Shown piece by piece: positions 52,831 to 61,485 of a stretch of 64,000 nucleotides of DNA (positions are counted from its first letter, which is position 1; every line of letters begins with the position of its first letter). The stretch is from Lysobacterales bacterium. GTDB lineage: Bacteria > Pseudomonadota > Gammaproteobacteria > Xanthomonadales > Xanthomonadaceae. A program made the translations under genes and the position numbers. Location of the stretch: contig JADKCY010000002.1 of NCBI GenBank assembly GCA_016718605.1, positions 558,001 through 622,000 of the forward strand, given 5' to 3'. A model generated the notes under the pieces. That model had not been told where the DNA came from. It saw nothing but the letters and a program-made list of their open reading frames with translations, and made no database searches.

Positions 52831-53379
52831 ATGAATACCCCCGTTCGACCGTTTTCACCGCAACTTGCCATACTGATTGGCTTTGTATTGGCAGCTGCGT
52901 TGGCGCGCTTGTTGCCCCATGCTTGGAACTTCACCCCGGTTGAAGCGGTGGCACTGTTTGGCGGTGCCTACTTCAGCCAGCGCTGGGCCGCCTTCCTGAT
53001 CCCGCTGGGCGCACTCCTGCTGAGCGATCTCTGGCTGGGTTTCTACACCCTGATGCCAGTGGTGTATGCCTGCATCGCCCTTTCGGTGCTGATCGGAATG
53101 ACGTTACGCGGCCGCGTTGGTGTGCGAAACGTCGCGGTCGCCGGTCTCGCTAGCGTGTTGCTGTTTTTCGTGATCACCAACTTCGCGGTTTGGTGGTTCG
53201 CTGACCCCTTGATCAGTCATCCGGCCTGCCAGATCGGTCTGACCGAGTGCTATGTGGCAGCGCTGCCGTTTCTGAAGTCGCAATTGCTTGGGACGGCGGT
53301 ATGGTCAGTGCTGCTGTTCGGTGGCTTCGAGTGGCTACGCCATCAGGTCCCCGCGCTGCGTCAAACCCAGACAGCCTGA
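52831..53379 (+). CDS. DUF6580 family membrane protein
   Basis: A 182-residue protein with five TM segments, starting FSPQLAILIGFVLAAALARLLPHAWNFTPVEAVALFGGAYF, and ending with the loop NFAVWWFADPLISHPACQIGLTECYVAALPF. The topology is like ECF-type S-components or small vitamin transporters. A GTG at 52816, 15 bp upstream with a GGCGAG site, is an alternative start. It is followed by the cobalamin adenosyltransferase gene after 9 bp, hinting at a link to corrinoid use; this is inference. Confidence 0.7.
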   Translation: MNTPVRPFSPQLAILIGFVLAAALARLLPHAWNFTPVEAVALFGGAYFSQRWAAFLIPLGALLLSDLWLGFYTLMPVVYACIALSVLIGMTLRGRVGVRNVAVAGLASVLLFFVITNFAVWWFADPLISHPACQIGLTECYVAALPFLKSQLLGTAVWSVLLFGGFEWLRHQVPALRQTQTA

Positions 53380-53388
53380 GCCAGACCC

Positions 53389-53943
53389 ATGGGCAATCGA
53401 CTCACACGTATCTACACCCGTACCGGCGATGACGGCAGCACCGGACTGGGCGACGGCAGTCGGGTTTCCAAGGACTCAGCGCGGGTTACTGCTTACGGCA
53501 CGGTAGACGAACTGAACTCGCAGATCGGCGTGGTTTTGGCGCACACGTTGCCCGACACGGTGCAAATTGCGCTGATCAAGATTCAGCATCAACTATTCGA
53601 TCTGGGCGGTGAGCTTTGCATTCCCGGCCATGCGGCAATTCATGACGCCGACATCGAGGGCTTGGAGCATGTTCTGGACGCACTCAACGCCGATTTGCCT
53701 GCCCTGAAGGATTTCATCCTGCCGGGCGGTAGCGCCTCTGCCGCCCATTGCCACGTCGCACGCACCGTCTGTCGTCGTGCCGAGCGCGAAGTCGTTACGT
53801 TGTCGCATCACGATGCCGTTCGCCCTCAGGCGGTGCGTTTTCTCAATCGCTTGTCCGACTTGCTGTTCGTGATGGCACGGGTGCTGGCACGCGCCGATGG
53901 TGCCGGCGAAGTCCTTTGGAACCACACCCGCAGGCATGCCTGA
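53389..53943 (+). CDS. Cob(I)yrinic acid a,c-diamide adenosyltransferase, PduO type
   Basis: A 184-residue ATP:corrinoid adenosyltransferase that makes the adenosyl-cobalt bond of B12. The N-terminal RIYTRTGDDGSTGLGDG (ATP-binding loop, residues 7-23) and YGTVDELNSQIG near 36-47, with C-terminal NRLSDLLFVMARVLAR, are diagnostic of the PduO group. Its stop overlaps the start of the HDAC-like gene (TGATG). No other cobalamin synthesis gene is nearby. Confidence 0.93.
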   Translation: MGNRLTRIYTRTGDDGSTGLGDGSRVSKDSARVTAYGTVDELNSQIGVVLAHTLPDTVQIALIKIQHQLFDLGGELCIPGHAAIHDADIEGLEHVLDALNADLPALKDFILPGGSASAAHCHVARTVCRRAEREVVTLSHHDAVRPQAVRFLNRLSDLLFVMARVLARADGAGEVLWNHTRRHA

Positions 53944-54866
53944 TGCTGCTGTTCACTCATCCCGTTTGCATCCGTCACAGCGCTGGCCCCGGCCACCCGG
54001 AGTCACCGCAGCGATTGGCCACCGTATTGCAGGCACTGCACGAGCTTGACGATCTGGAACTCGAGTGGCGCGAAGCCCCTCGTGCACAACGCGAGCAGCT
54101 GTTGCGCGTGCATACCCCCGAGTTGGTTTCGCGCATTGTCGATGCGGCCATCGAACACCAGGACCGGATTGACGCCGATACGGCCATGAATGCCGACTCG
54201 CCCGAGGCGGCGCGGCACGCTGCAGGCGCGGTGGTGGCCGCGGTCGATGCCGTGCTTGGCGAGTCATCAAAAGTGGCTTTCTGTGCGGTGCGTCCACCTG
54301 GCCATCACGCGACACGCGATACCGCCATGGGTTTCTGTTTGTTCAATTCCGTCGCCGTCGGTGCTGCCCATGCGCTGGCGAAACACGGTCTGCAGCGCGT
54401 CGCGATCGTCGATTTCGATGTTCACCATGGCAATGGCACACAAGACATTTTCCAGAATGACCCGCGCGTTCTGTACGTCTCCAGCCATCAGGCACCGCTC
54501 TATCCGCATACCGGTCACGCGCATGAAACTGGCGTCGACAATCTGCTGAACCTGCCGCTTGCCGAGGGGGCAGCAGGCGATCGAATTCAGGAAATCTATC
54601 GGACCCGAGCCTTGCCAACCTTGCGTGCCTTCCGCCCGCAATTGTTGTTCATTTCCGCTGGATTTGATGCGCACCATCTCGATCCGCTGGCCGGTTTGAA
54701 TCTTGAAGCGGAGGATTTCATCTGGCTAACCCAGGAACTGATGAAGGTTGCCGATGAATGCTGTGAGGGGCGCATCGTGTCGGTACTCGAAGGTGGCTAT
54801 AGCTTGGCAGCACTACGCGAGTGCAGCATTGCGCATGTGGCAGCGCTCGCAGGGATGCTGGATTGA
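53943..54866 (+). CDS. Histone-deacetylase-family amidohydrolase
   Basis: A 307-residue Zn-dependent deacetylase of the HDAC/AcuC/acetylpolyamine group. FAVRPPGHHAT near 118-128 (catalytic His pair), MGFCLFNSVAVGAAHAL, VDFDVHHGNGTQ near 160 (Zn ligands Asp, His) and SAGFDAHHLDPL near 240 (Zn Asp) are complete. In bacteria such enzymes deacetylate polyamines, small molecules or lysines. Placed between cobalamin adenosyltransferase and amgK with coupled ends (TGATG, and a 4-bp overlap with a TTG start of amgK), so co-expression is likely. Confidence 0.88.
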   Translation: MLLFTHPVCIRHSAGPGHPESPQRLATVLQALHELDDLELEWREAPRAQREQLLRVHTPELVSRIVDAAIEHQDRIDADTAMNADSPEAARHAAGAVVAAVDAVLGESSKVAFCAVRPPGHHATRDTAMGFCLFNSVAVGAAHALAKHGLQRVAIVDFDVHHGNGTQDIFQNDPRVLYVSSHQAPLYPHTGHAHETGVDNLLNLPLAEGAAGDRIQEIYRTRALPTLRAFRPQLLFISAGFDAHHLDPLAGLNLEAEDFIWLTQELMKVADECCEGRIVSVLEGGYSLAALRECSIAHVAALAGMLD

Positions 54867-55891
54867 GCGAGGCACTAGATCCGCGCGCAGAACTCGGATT
54901 GCGCTGGTCGATCGCTACCCTTGGTCGATCCGCACTGCAACTGCAAGCGGCGTCCACCGATGCCAGTGCGCGACGGTATCTTCCCCTGCTCGGCGCGGAG
55001 GCTCCGTTGCTGTTGATGGACTCGCCACCAGAACAGGTGCCGTTGCGGCCTTGGCTTCACATCAGTGATGTGTTGCGAACGCACGGACTGCGCGTGCCGC
55101 AGGTCATCGCCACCGACCCAGCGCAGGGGTTTGCATTGATCGAACACCTGGGCGATCGCGTGTTGCTCAGCGAGTTAATCGACGCCCAGCAGCGCAAGGA
55201 CATGCACACGGTCGACGCGCACTATCAGCACGCGATGGACACGATCTTCTCTCTGCAGTCACGCATCGCTCCTGAATGCGTTCCGGATTACGATGCTGTC
55301 AGGCTCAGCATGGAACTCGAGTTGATGCCGACTTGGTTCTTGCAAAGACATCTCGGCATGACACTGAGTGGCGCGGACCGGCAGACGCTGGAGGGCAGCT
55401 TCCATCGCCTAATCGACAGCGCACTCTGCCAACCACAGGTCTTTGTGCACCGGGATTTTCACGCGCGCAATCTCATTCCGACCGATGATGGCTTGGCATT
55501 GATTGATTTCCAGGACGCGTTGCGCGGCGCGTTCACCTACGACCTGGTCTCGCTTCTGCGTGACTGCTATGTGCGTTGGCCGGTACAGAACGTTCACGCT
55601 TGGGCCGAGTCATTCCGGCTGAAATGGCTGCGTTCCGGACGAATTGCCGATGAACCCGCAGATTTTCATCGTGCGTTTGACTGGATGGGCCTGCAGCGCC
55701 ACCTCAAGGTGTTGGGTATTTTTTGCCGACTGCATTATCGCGATGGCAAGGCGAGCTACCTGAAAGACCTGCCCCGCGTCCTCGGCTATGTGCTAGAGGT
55801 CACCGAAAGCTGGCCGGAGTTCGCCGCACTGCATGCGCTTATGCTTCGCGCCACTGCACGGGTCGATCTGACCGCGGCGCGTCAACCATGA
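54863..55891 (+). CDS. amgK: N-acetylmuramate/N-acetylglucosamine kinase
   Basis: Phosphorylates the anomeric carbon of recovered MurNAc (or GlcNAc), feeding the MurU pathway back to UDP-MurNAc. A 342-residue aminoglycoside-phosphotransferase fold: VHRDFHARNLI (catalytic Asp, HxDxxxxN) near 194-204 and ALIDFQDALRG near 211-221. No ATG fits; a TTG at 54863 overlaps the previous stop and follows AGGGA by about 9 bp, so it is the likely start. Ends with ATGA into murU. The pair is found in Pseudomonas and xanthomonads but not E. coli. Confidence 0.92.
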   Translation: MSEALDPRAELGLRWSIATLGRSALQLQAASTDASARRYLPLLGAEAPLLLMDSPPEQVPLRPWLHISDVLRTHGLRVPQVIATDPAQGFALIEHLGDRVLLSELIDAQQRKDMHTVDAHYQHAMDTIFSLQSRIAPECVPDYDAVRLSMELELMPTWFLQRHLGMTLSGADRQTLEGSFHRLIDSALCQPQVFVHRDFHARNLIPTDDGLALIDFQDALRGAFTYDLVSLLRDCYVRWPVQNVHAWAESFRLKWLRSGRIADEPADFHRAFDWMGLQRHLKVLGIFCRLHYRDGKASYLKDLPRVLGYVLEVTESWPEFAALHALMLRATARVDLTAARQP

Positions 55892-56625
55892 GCGGGAATC
55901 TGCTTGATAGTGCAATCATCTTGGCTGCAGGCCGTGGCGAACGCATGCGGCCTCTGACTACACACACACCGAAACCTTTGCTCACCTGCGGCGGAAAGCG
56001 GCTGATTGAATGGCACTTAGTGTCGCTCGCGCGCGCGGGATTCGAGCGCGTGGTGATCAACACCAGTCATCTCTCGGAGCAGTTTGCCCCGGCACTTGGC
56101 GATGGCTCACGCTGGGGTTTGAAGATCTACTACAGCCAAGAAGGCAGCATCCCGCTGGAAACCGGCGGTGGTATCTATCACGCACTGCCATTGCTGCAGC
56201 GCGAGCAATTTCTGGTGGTGAACGGCGATGTGTTTTGCGATGTTGATTTCAGCGCCTGGCGTTCCCCGATTACGGGCATGGCGAAACTGCTGCTGGTTGA
56301 CAATCCCAGCCAGCACCCACACGGCGACTTTTCACTCTGCGATACGGGACTGGTAACGGACGATGGTCACGACAAATTGACCTTTGCCGGTATTGGAAGC
56401 TATCGCTCGGCGCTTTGGCAGAATTGGCGCACGGTCATTCCGGAAAACGATGGCACGCGATCCGCTTCGCCTCGTTTTCCGCTGGCACCGCTGCTGCGGC
56501 ACGCGATGGGTCAAGGGTTGGTGTTTGGGGTGCACCACCGCGGCCAATGGCACGACATCGGCACACCGGAACGACTAGCGGCGCTGGATACCCAAATGCA
56601 AACGCCTCATCAGGAAAGCTCCTGA
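55888..56625 (+). CDS. murU: N-acetylmuramate-alpha-1-phosphate uridylyltransferase
   Basis: Makes UDP-MurNAc from MurNAc-1-phosphate, bypassing MurA, which explains intrinsic fosfomycin tolerance in bacteria with AmgK-MurU. A 245-residue nucleotidyltransferase: AIILAAGRGERMRPLTTHTPKPLL (9-32), VVNGDVFCDVDFS near 110, and WHDIGTPERL near the end. ATG overlaps the amgK stop (ATGA). A strong hairpin spans the stop codon. Confidence 0.94.
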   Translation: MSGNLLDSAIILAAGRGERMRPLTTHTPKPLLTCGGKRLIEWHLVSLARAGFERVVINTSHLSEQFAPALGDGSRWGLKIYYSQEGSIPLETGGGIYHALPLLQREQFLVVNGDVFCDVDFSAWRSPITGMAKLLLVDNPSQHPHGDFSLCDTGLVTDDGHDKLTFAGIGSYRSALWQNWRTVIPENDGTRSASPRFPLAPLLRHAMGQGLVFGVHHRGQWHDIGTPERLAALDTQMQTPHQESS

Positions 56626-56634
56626 CGAGGCGTT
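56601..56634 (+). terminator. Hairpin spanning the murU stop codon
   Basis: 15-pair stem with one mismatch: AACGCCTC-x-TCAGGA pairs with TCCTGA-x-GAGGCGTT around a 4-nt loop at 56616-56619. The murU TGA is inside the right arm (56623-56625). No T-run follows, so it may protect the 3' end or need Rho. Confidence 0.5.
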
Positions 56635-56731
56635 GAATGCCGCAAACGATGTCCTTGAGCGTGCGGCCGAGCAGGAATTCACCTCGTGCACTGACCGCTT
56701 TGCCACTGCCCACCAGACACCACGCGGCGGA

Positions 56732-56887
56732 TCAAGCCTTCTTCTTGGCTGCAGCTTTTTTGGCTACCGGTGCCTTGACGGTCACCGCAACCTTCGGCGC
56801 GATCACCGATGAACTGTGACTACGAGAATTGCCGTAGCTACCCTTGTAGATTTTGCCTTTACGTGTGCGGCTATCACCCTTGCCCAT
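56732..56887 (-). CDS. Thx-type 30S ribosomal protein (51 aa)
   Basis: A 51-residue, very basic protein beginning MGKGDSRTRKGKIYKGSYGNSR, the signature of the ribosomal Thx family, which in Thermus sits at the head of the 30S subunit. The C-terminal half is a Val/Ala/Lys-rich tail (VAKKAAAKKK) longer than in many members. A GGGAG site lies 8 bp before the ATG. Convergent with murU. Some related bacteria carry this gene alone. Confidence 0.9.
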   Translation of the reverse strand: MGKGDSRTRKGKIYKGSYGNSRSHSSSVIAPKVAVTVKAPVAKKAAAKKKA

Positions 56888-56976
56888 GTGCTACTCCCAA
56901 TGTCGGCTGACTCAAATACGGCCGCCAAGGTTAGCAGGTCGCTGCGCGCACGCAAATCACACAGCGGTTCGCCGGT

Positions 56977-57423
56977 TCAATGCCGGCAACTGGCATCGTG
57001 AACGTGACCATGCGAAAGACGCAAATTGATCAAGTGCGCCAGCGCAACCAGCGTGCCACCTGCGGTCATGCCAACAGCATGCGGAATCACATCATGGTGC
57101 CAAGGACCGAAGGTCGACAGCCACACCAGTGCTAAGCCTGGCAGCAATACCCCGAGAGCGCGAAACGCACGATGTCGACGATAGCCCATCAACAAACTGC
57201 CGGAAGCCCAGAGCGTGGCAAAGATCACAAAGCCTTGTTCGACAGACTCGGAAGCCAACCAAGTCAAGCCAAGCGAAGGCAGCAGTGCCAACAAGAAAGG
57301 CCAGCTCGCGCAATGCACAGCGCAGGCAATTGACGCAGCTGCACCAAGCTGATCAACACGCTTCGGGAGGTCGACGCTCATGTCATCGGCATCTTGGACA
57401 ACCTCAGGAATGATCATAGCCAT
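56977..57423 (-). CDS. MerC-domain membrane protein
   Basis: A 148-residue protein with four predicted TM helices. ASIACAVHCASWPFLLALLPSLGL (about 29-52) contains the two cysteines and a histidine typical of MerC, which transports mercury. The C-terminus is His-rich (LSHGHVHDASCRH), suggesting metal binding. A GGAAGG site precedes the ATG at 57423. No mer genes are present; it is divergent from a ZnuD-like receptor with a Zur-like site between, so a zinc role is more likely than mercury. Confidence 0.8.
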   Translation of the reverse strand: MAMIIPEVVQDADDMSVDLPKRVDQLGAAASIACAVHCASWPFLLALLPSLGLTWLASESVEQGFVIFATLWASGSLLMGYRRHRAFRALGVLLPGLALVWLSTFGPWHHDVIPHAVGMTAGGTLVALAHLINLRLSHGHVHDASCRH

Positions 57424-57562
57424 CGGTGCCTTCCAGAATATTTGCAACAGTGTAACATAACAACTCTTACCGGCTTGGCACGCTGTTAAGTCGCGACCGA
57501 CATGCATCCCTAAGCGCTCGGGGAGCGCAACGAATCACGTCGACAACCGCACCCGTGTCGAA

Positions 57563-57574
57563 ACGTTATAACAA
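57563..57574. promoter_or_regulatory. Candidate Zur box before the TonB receptor
   Basis: ACGTTATAACAA matches the ATGTTATAACAT-type Zur consensus of gammaproteobacteria at 10 of 12 positions; core GTTATAAC is a perfect palindrome. It lies 15 bp before the ATG at 57590. A weaker related stretch (GTAACATAAC, 57452-57461) lies nearer the MerC-like gene. zur is encoded at 61485-61982. Confidence 0.5.
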
Positions 57575-57589
57575 CCCATTGAGAAGCCC

Positions 57590-59776
57590 ATGAAGCGATC
57601 CACTCTTACCCTTGCGATCATATCCACCTTCGCCTTCCCTGCTGCCCAAGCGCAGGACCACGATAGTGAACGCGCTCGCACGCTCGACACCCTTATCGTT
57701 ACTGCGTCCCCACTACGCCAGAACGCCGAAGATATTCTGCAGCCAGTGAGTATCCTGAGCGGCGAAAAGCTGGACGCACGAAAGCAAGCGACGCTCGGCC
57801 GCACCTTGGCCAATGAAGTCGGCGTGCAAAGCAGCTACTTCGGCCCCGGCGTTGGGCGACCGATCATCCGCGGACAAGATGGCGCGCGCGTTCAGGTGCT
57901 CAGTGAAGGTCTCGCAACGGGCGATGTGTCGGCAGTGAGCGTCGATCATGCCTTGAGCATTGAGCCTTTCTTGGCCGACCAGATTGAAGTCCTACGCGGA
58001 CCGGCGACCCTGCTCTACGGCAGTGGTGCGATTGGTGGAGCAGTCAATGTGGTCGATGGACGGATTGCCGAAAGCCTACCGGACCAGCCACTCAGCGGAC
58101 GCGCTGAAGCGCGTATCGCCAGCGGCAATGATGAACGCAGCGCGATGGGGCGACTCGATGCGCAAACGGGCAACTTCGTCCTGCATGTCGATGTACTGAG
58201 CCGTAAGACGCACGATTACGACATTCCGGGATACGCCGAGTCCACTGAGCTGCGCGCTGAGGAGGAGGCCGAAGCAGGCGAACATGAACATGAGGAAGAG
58301 ACCTTCGGAACGCTCCCGAACAGCGCACTGGAAACCCAAGCTGGCGCTGTGGGCTTGAGTTGGATTGGAGAGCGCGGCTTCCTTGGTGCCAGTTTTAGCC
58401 GCTATGACACCCTCTATGGCGTACCAGGCCATCAGCACGTCGAGCACAGCCACGGCGATGAAGGTGGCGAGGAAGATGAACACGAGGAGGCGCCCGTATC
58501 CATCGATCTTGACCAGGGCCGGCATGAGCTTCGCGCCGGAATCACGGAATTGGGGTTCGTCGAATCCTTACGCTTCAAGTTCGCCGGCACGGACTATCAG
58601 CATCTCGAGCTTGAGGGCGACGAAATCGGTACTCGGTTCGACAACCAGAGCCGAGAAGCGCGACTGGAGGCGGTCCACGCACCGCTGCTTGGTTTCCTTG
58701 GAGCTTTGGGCCTGCAGTGGTCTGATCGCGAGTTCGATGCCATCGGTGAAGAGGCCTTTGTGCCCAGCACCGAGACCCGCGACCAGGGTCTGTTTTGGAC
58801 AGGAGAGCAGGCCTTTGGTGCCTTCAAGGTCGATCTGGGTCTACGGGCTGACAACAACGACATTCAGACCATCCCGCAGGAGTTGGCGCCGAACCGCTGG
58901 ATCGCCCGCGACTTTGACACTCGAAGCGCCTCCATGGCATTCAAATGGAACGCCTCAGAAGCCCTGCATTTCACCCTTGGCCTCGACACCGCCCAGCGAG
59001 CCCCCACCGCCGAAGAGTTGTATTCAAACGGTCTCCATGTCGCCACTGGGGTGCTGGAAATCGGCACCGATACGCTGAAGAAGGAAATTGCCAACCAGAT
59101 CGAACTTGGCCTGCATTGGCATGGCGAGCGCCTACGTGCCAGTGCCAATGTATTCAGCACCTGGATGGACAACTACATCTATCTGAGCCAGCTCGAAAGC
59201 CTGACCGAACCTGGCGCCACACTTACCGATGGCGGCATTCCAATCGCACTATGGAGTCAAGCGGACGCGCGTTTCACCGGCATCGAATTGGAAGCGGCAT
59301 TTGCGCTGCTAGATAACGCTAGCGGCGAGTGGGACATGCGTGTGTTTGCTGATGGCGTGAACGCCACGCTGCAAGGTGAGGGCACACGCGAGATGGCCGT
59401 TGTTGTGTTTCATGAAGTACACACACATGGTCATCAAGGCCTACAGACATTGGAAGGCAACTTGCCACGGATTGCGCCGATGCGCTTTGGCGTGGACCTC
59501 GATTGGCGCAGAAACGCATGGCGCGCATCATTAAGTGCCGTCAACTATCGTGCACAGAACGACGTGGCATCGTTCGAGACGCCATCGGACGGCTACGTCT
59601 TGGTGGATGCACATCTGGCCTGGCACCATGACAGCGCTAGCGGTCTCGGCATCGAATGGTTCGTGGATGCGCAGAACTTGCTCGATGAAGAAGCACGTCA
59701 GCACACCTCATTCCTCAAGGACCGTGCGCCATTGCCGGGCCGCATTCTTGGCACCGGCATCCGCGTGTTCTTCTGA
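57590..59776 (+). CDS. TonB-dependent receptor, ZnuD-like
   Basis: A 728-residue outer-membrane receptor. Signal peptide 1-22 (ending AQAQ), TonB box-like DTLIVTAS near 33-40, plug domain motifs (IIRGQDGARVQVLSEG, RGPATLLYGSGAIGG), then a 22-strand barrel ending in Phe (GIRVFF). Loops at about 222-238 (EEEAEAGEHEHEEE) and 281-300 (HQHVEHSHGDEGG) are rich in Glu and His, as in neisserial ZnuD. With the adjacent Zur-like box and MerC-like gene, zinc uptake is the best inference. Iron-siderophore or nickel uptake is possible. Confidence 0.88.
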   Translation: MKRSTLTLAIISTFAFPAAQAQDHDSERARTLDTLIVTASPLRQNAEDILQPVSILSGEKLDARKQATLGRTLANEVGVQSSYFGPGVGRPIIRGQDGARVQVLSEGLATGDVSAVSVDHALSIEPFLADQIEVLRGPATLLYGSGAIGGAVNVVDGRIAESLPDQPLSGRAEARIASGNDERSAMGRLDAQTGNFVLHVDVLSRKTHDYDIPGYAESTELRAEEEAEAGEHEHEEETFGTLPNSALETQAGAVGLSWIGERGFLGASFSRYDTLYGVPGHQHVEHSHGDEGGEEDEHEEAPVSIDLDQGRHELRAGITELGFVESLRFKFAGTDYQHLELEGDEIGTRFDNQSREARLEAVHAPLLGFLGALGLQWSDREFDAIGEEAFVPSTETRDQGLFWTGEQAFGAFKVDLGLRADNNDIQTIPQELAPNRWIARDFDTRSASMAFKWNASEALHFTLGLDTAQRAPTAEELYSNGLHVATGVLEIGTDTLKKEIANQIELGLHWHGERLRASANVFSTWMDNYIYLSQLESLTEPGATLTDGGIPIALWSQADARFTGIELEAAFALLDNASGEWDMRVFADGVNATLQGEGTREMAVVVFHEVHTHGHQGLQTLEGNLPRIAPMRFGVDLDWRRNAWRASLSAVNYRAQNDVASFETPSDGYVLVDAHLAWHHDSASGLGIEWFVDAQNLLDEEARQHTSFLKDRAPLPGRILGTGIRVFF

Positions 59777-60015
59777 TCATGCGCATGTCACCCCTCTGCG
59801 AACCCTGTCAGCATTGCGCAGCGTCCGCAGAGGGCCATTGATTACGCAAATGCCGGATTGTGGATCAACGACGGCGAACCTCGCCCGACAGCCTCCTGAC
59901 AGGGTGTTTAGGAACACTCTGTTGATGCGCGGCACAGATGTCGGGTTTGCAAATCAATCGCGTGAGCGACCGACGCATCGGGAGAGGCCGGACATGTGCC
60001 GGACCCACGATCTTG
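59777..60015. other. Intergenic region after the TonB receptor, with a possible hairpin
   Basis: No gene seen between 59777 and 60087 (311 bp). A 9-bp stem CCCTCTGCG (59792-59800) with CGCAGAGGG (59826-59834) and a 25-nt loop may end the receptor transcript. A GCCGGACATGTGCCGGAC short repeat is at about 59990-60005. Confidence 0.4.
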
Positions 60016-60037
60016 AAAAAGTGCGGGAAAGCACTTT
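60016..60037 (-). terminator. Intrinsic terminator of the AstE-like gene
   Basis: On the minus strand AAAGTGC (60037-60031), a 6-nt loop and GCACTTT (60024-60018) are followed by further T, giving a GCACTTTTT end. It lies 51 bp past the stop of the AstE-like gene. Confidence 0.65.
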
Positions 60038-60087
60038 CTCAACAGTCTCCCGATTTCTCAACACACCACTTGATGCTGTCGCATGTT

Positions 60088-61485
60088 CTATTCGAATTCG
60101 TCATCCAGCGTGTCATCCGCCGCTCGACCCACGCTACGATCAGAAGGTGCATCTTCTTCATAAGGCACGTCCTGCTGCGCGCCACTCTGCGCCGCATCCA
60201 CCGCTCCACGCTCCGACGTTGCTTCGCCGATATGGAATACCGCATAGCCAGGCAGCACGACCTGATTCTGCGCCATGCCAATGACCTGCCCAGCCACATC
60301 CGAAGTCAGTTCAAACTCTTGATCCTGCAGCGGGTCCACCACGCGCCCCAGAAGCTGTCCTTTGACAACTCTCTCACCGAGTTTGACATCGCTGATCAAC
60401 ATCCCACCGGAGTCGGATCTCACCCAACGCGATTCATAAAAGAAAGGCTGCGGTTCCAGCCACTCTGGCGCATCCCGCACCATGCCCAGCTTGTGGATCA
60501 GGGTCAGGATCGCCTGAATGCCGGTGCCAATTTCTTCCGCTTGCAGCTGACCTGGCCCACCCACCTCGAACGTCACCGCAGGAATCCCTGCCTTGGCCGC
60601 GGCAACTCGCAGCATGCCTTTGCTGCCTTCGCTGTGCAGCACCGTGACAGCGCCGAAACCACGCGTGAATTCCAGCACGGCGGGCTCGCGCAAGTCTGCT
60701 CTGACCTGAGGAAGGTTGACGCGCTCGAAACTGCCAGTATGAAAATCCACCAGCGCATCGCAACGACGAATCACGTTCTCGAAAAAGCTGTCTGCAATGC
60801 GCGAGGCGATACTGCCGAAGCGTGAGCCGGGGAAAAACCGGTTCAAATCGCGCCGGTCCGGCAAATAGCGCGAGCCTCGTCCAAACCCAAAGAGATTGAC
60901 AATTGGTACACTGACAATGGTTCCGGCCAATCGTTCGGGCGACACATCACGCGAAATACGTCGCACGATCTCAACCCCGTTCAACTCGTCGCCGTGAATA
61001 CCTGCGGTAAGGCACAGTACTGGGCCAGGTCGATCACCATGCGTAACGATCACCGGGCTAAGTTGTTCACCGCCCGCGTATGCTTGGTTCGCGTTCCAAA
61101 GCAACCGACTCCGCGTTCCCGGCCTGACCGCGCCACCCAGCATGAGAAACGGCTCACCCAATGGCGGGCCAATGAACTCGATCCGGGTGGAATCTGCGCG
61201 TGGATCAATTAGCGGCGGCCCTGCCAACACTTGATGCGTGTCCACCTGCAGCGGCTGCGGCGCAGAGGGCCCCTCCATCGCCGCACTGGCCACCAACACG
61301 CGATAGCGTTGCTGGCGTTCCAGCGCGCGCGCGCGCGCATGAGCGCGTCGAACCAACTCACTTTGACTGGATTCGGGTGCGGTGGGGTTCGGCCAAGGAC
61401 CGACCTGCGCGTCAAGGCCCCCCGCCATCAGCGACAGCACCACAAAAAAGCCTGCACGGCGTAAGCAGCCAACTTGGGGCTGCAT
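60088..61485 (-). CDS. Secreted succinylglutamate desuccinylase/aspartoacylase-like metalloenzyme
   Basis: A 465-residue exported protein. The signal peptide ends near GGLDAQ (residue 27). An N-terminal linker rich in Arg/Ala (ELVRRAHARARALERQQR) precedes the AstE/AspA catalytic domain: Zn ligands in TAGIHGDELNG near 160 and LVDFHTGS near 245, and TFEVGGPGQLQAEE (catalytic Glu) near 318. A beta-rich C-terminal domain (EFELTSDVAGQVIG) follows. Most relatives are cytosolic amino-acid deacylases; an exported one is unusual. ATG (61485) overlaps the zur stop by one base (TGATG), so it is coupled to zur. The tail is acidic (TLDDEFE). Confidence 0.75.
   Translation of the reverse strand: MQPQVGCLRRAGFFVVLSLMAGGLDAQVGPWPNPTAPESSQSELVRRAHARARALERQQRYRVLVASAAMEGPSAPQPLQVDTHQVLAGPPLIDPRADSTRIEFIGPPLGEPFLMLGGAVRPGTRSRLLWNANQAYAGGEQLSPVIVTHGDRPGPVLCLTAGIHGDELNGVEIVRRISRDVSPERLAGTIVSVPIVNLFGFGRGSRYLPDRRDLNRFFPGSRFGSIASRIADSFFENVIRRCDALVDFHTGSFERVNLPQVRADLREPAVLEFTRGFGAVTVLHSEGSKGMLRVAAAKAGIPAVTFEVGGPGQLQAEEIGTGIQAILTLIHKLGMVRDAPEWLEPQPFFYESRWVRSDSGGMLISDVKLGERVVKGQLLGRVVDPLQDQEFELTSDVAGQVIGMAQNQVVLPGYAVFHIGEATSERGAVDAAQSGAQQDVPYEEDAPSDRSVGRAADDTLDDEFE

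Noticed and set aside
57441..57470. Second Zur box near the MerC-like gene
   Set aside because: GTAACATAAC is a direct rather than inverted repeat; not strong enough for a separate feature.
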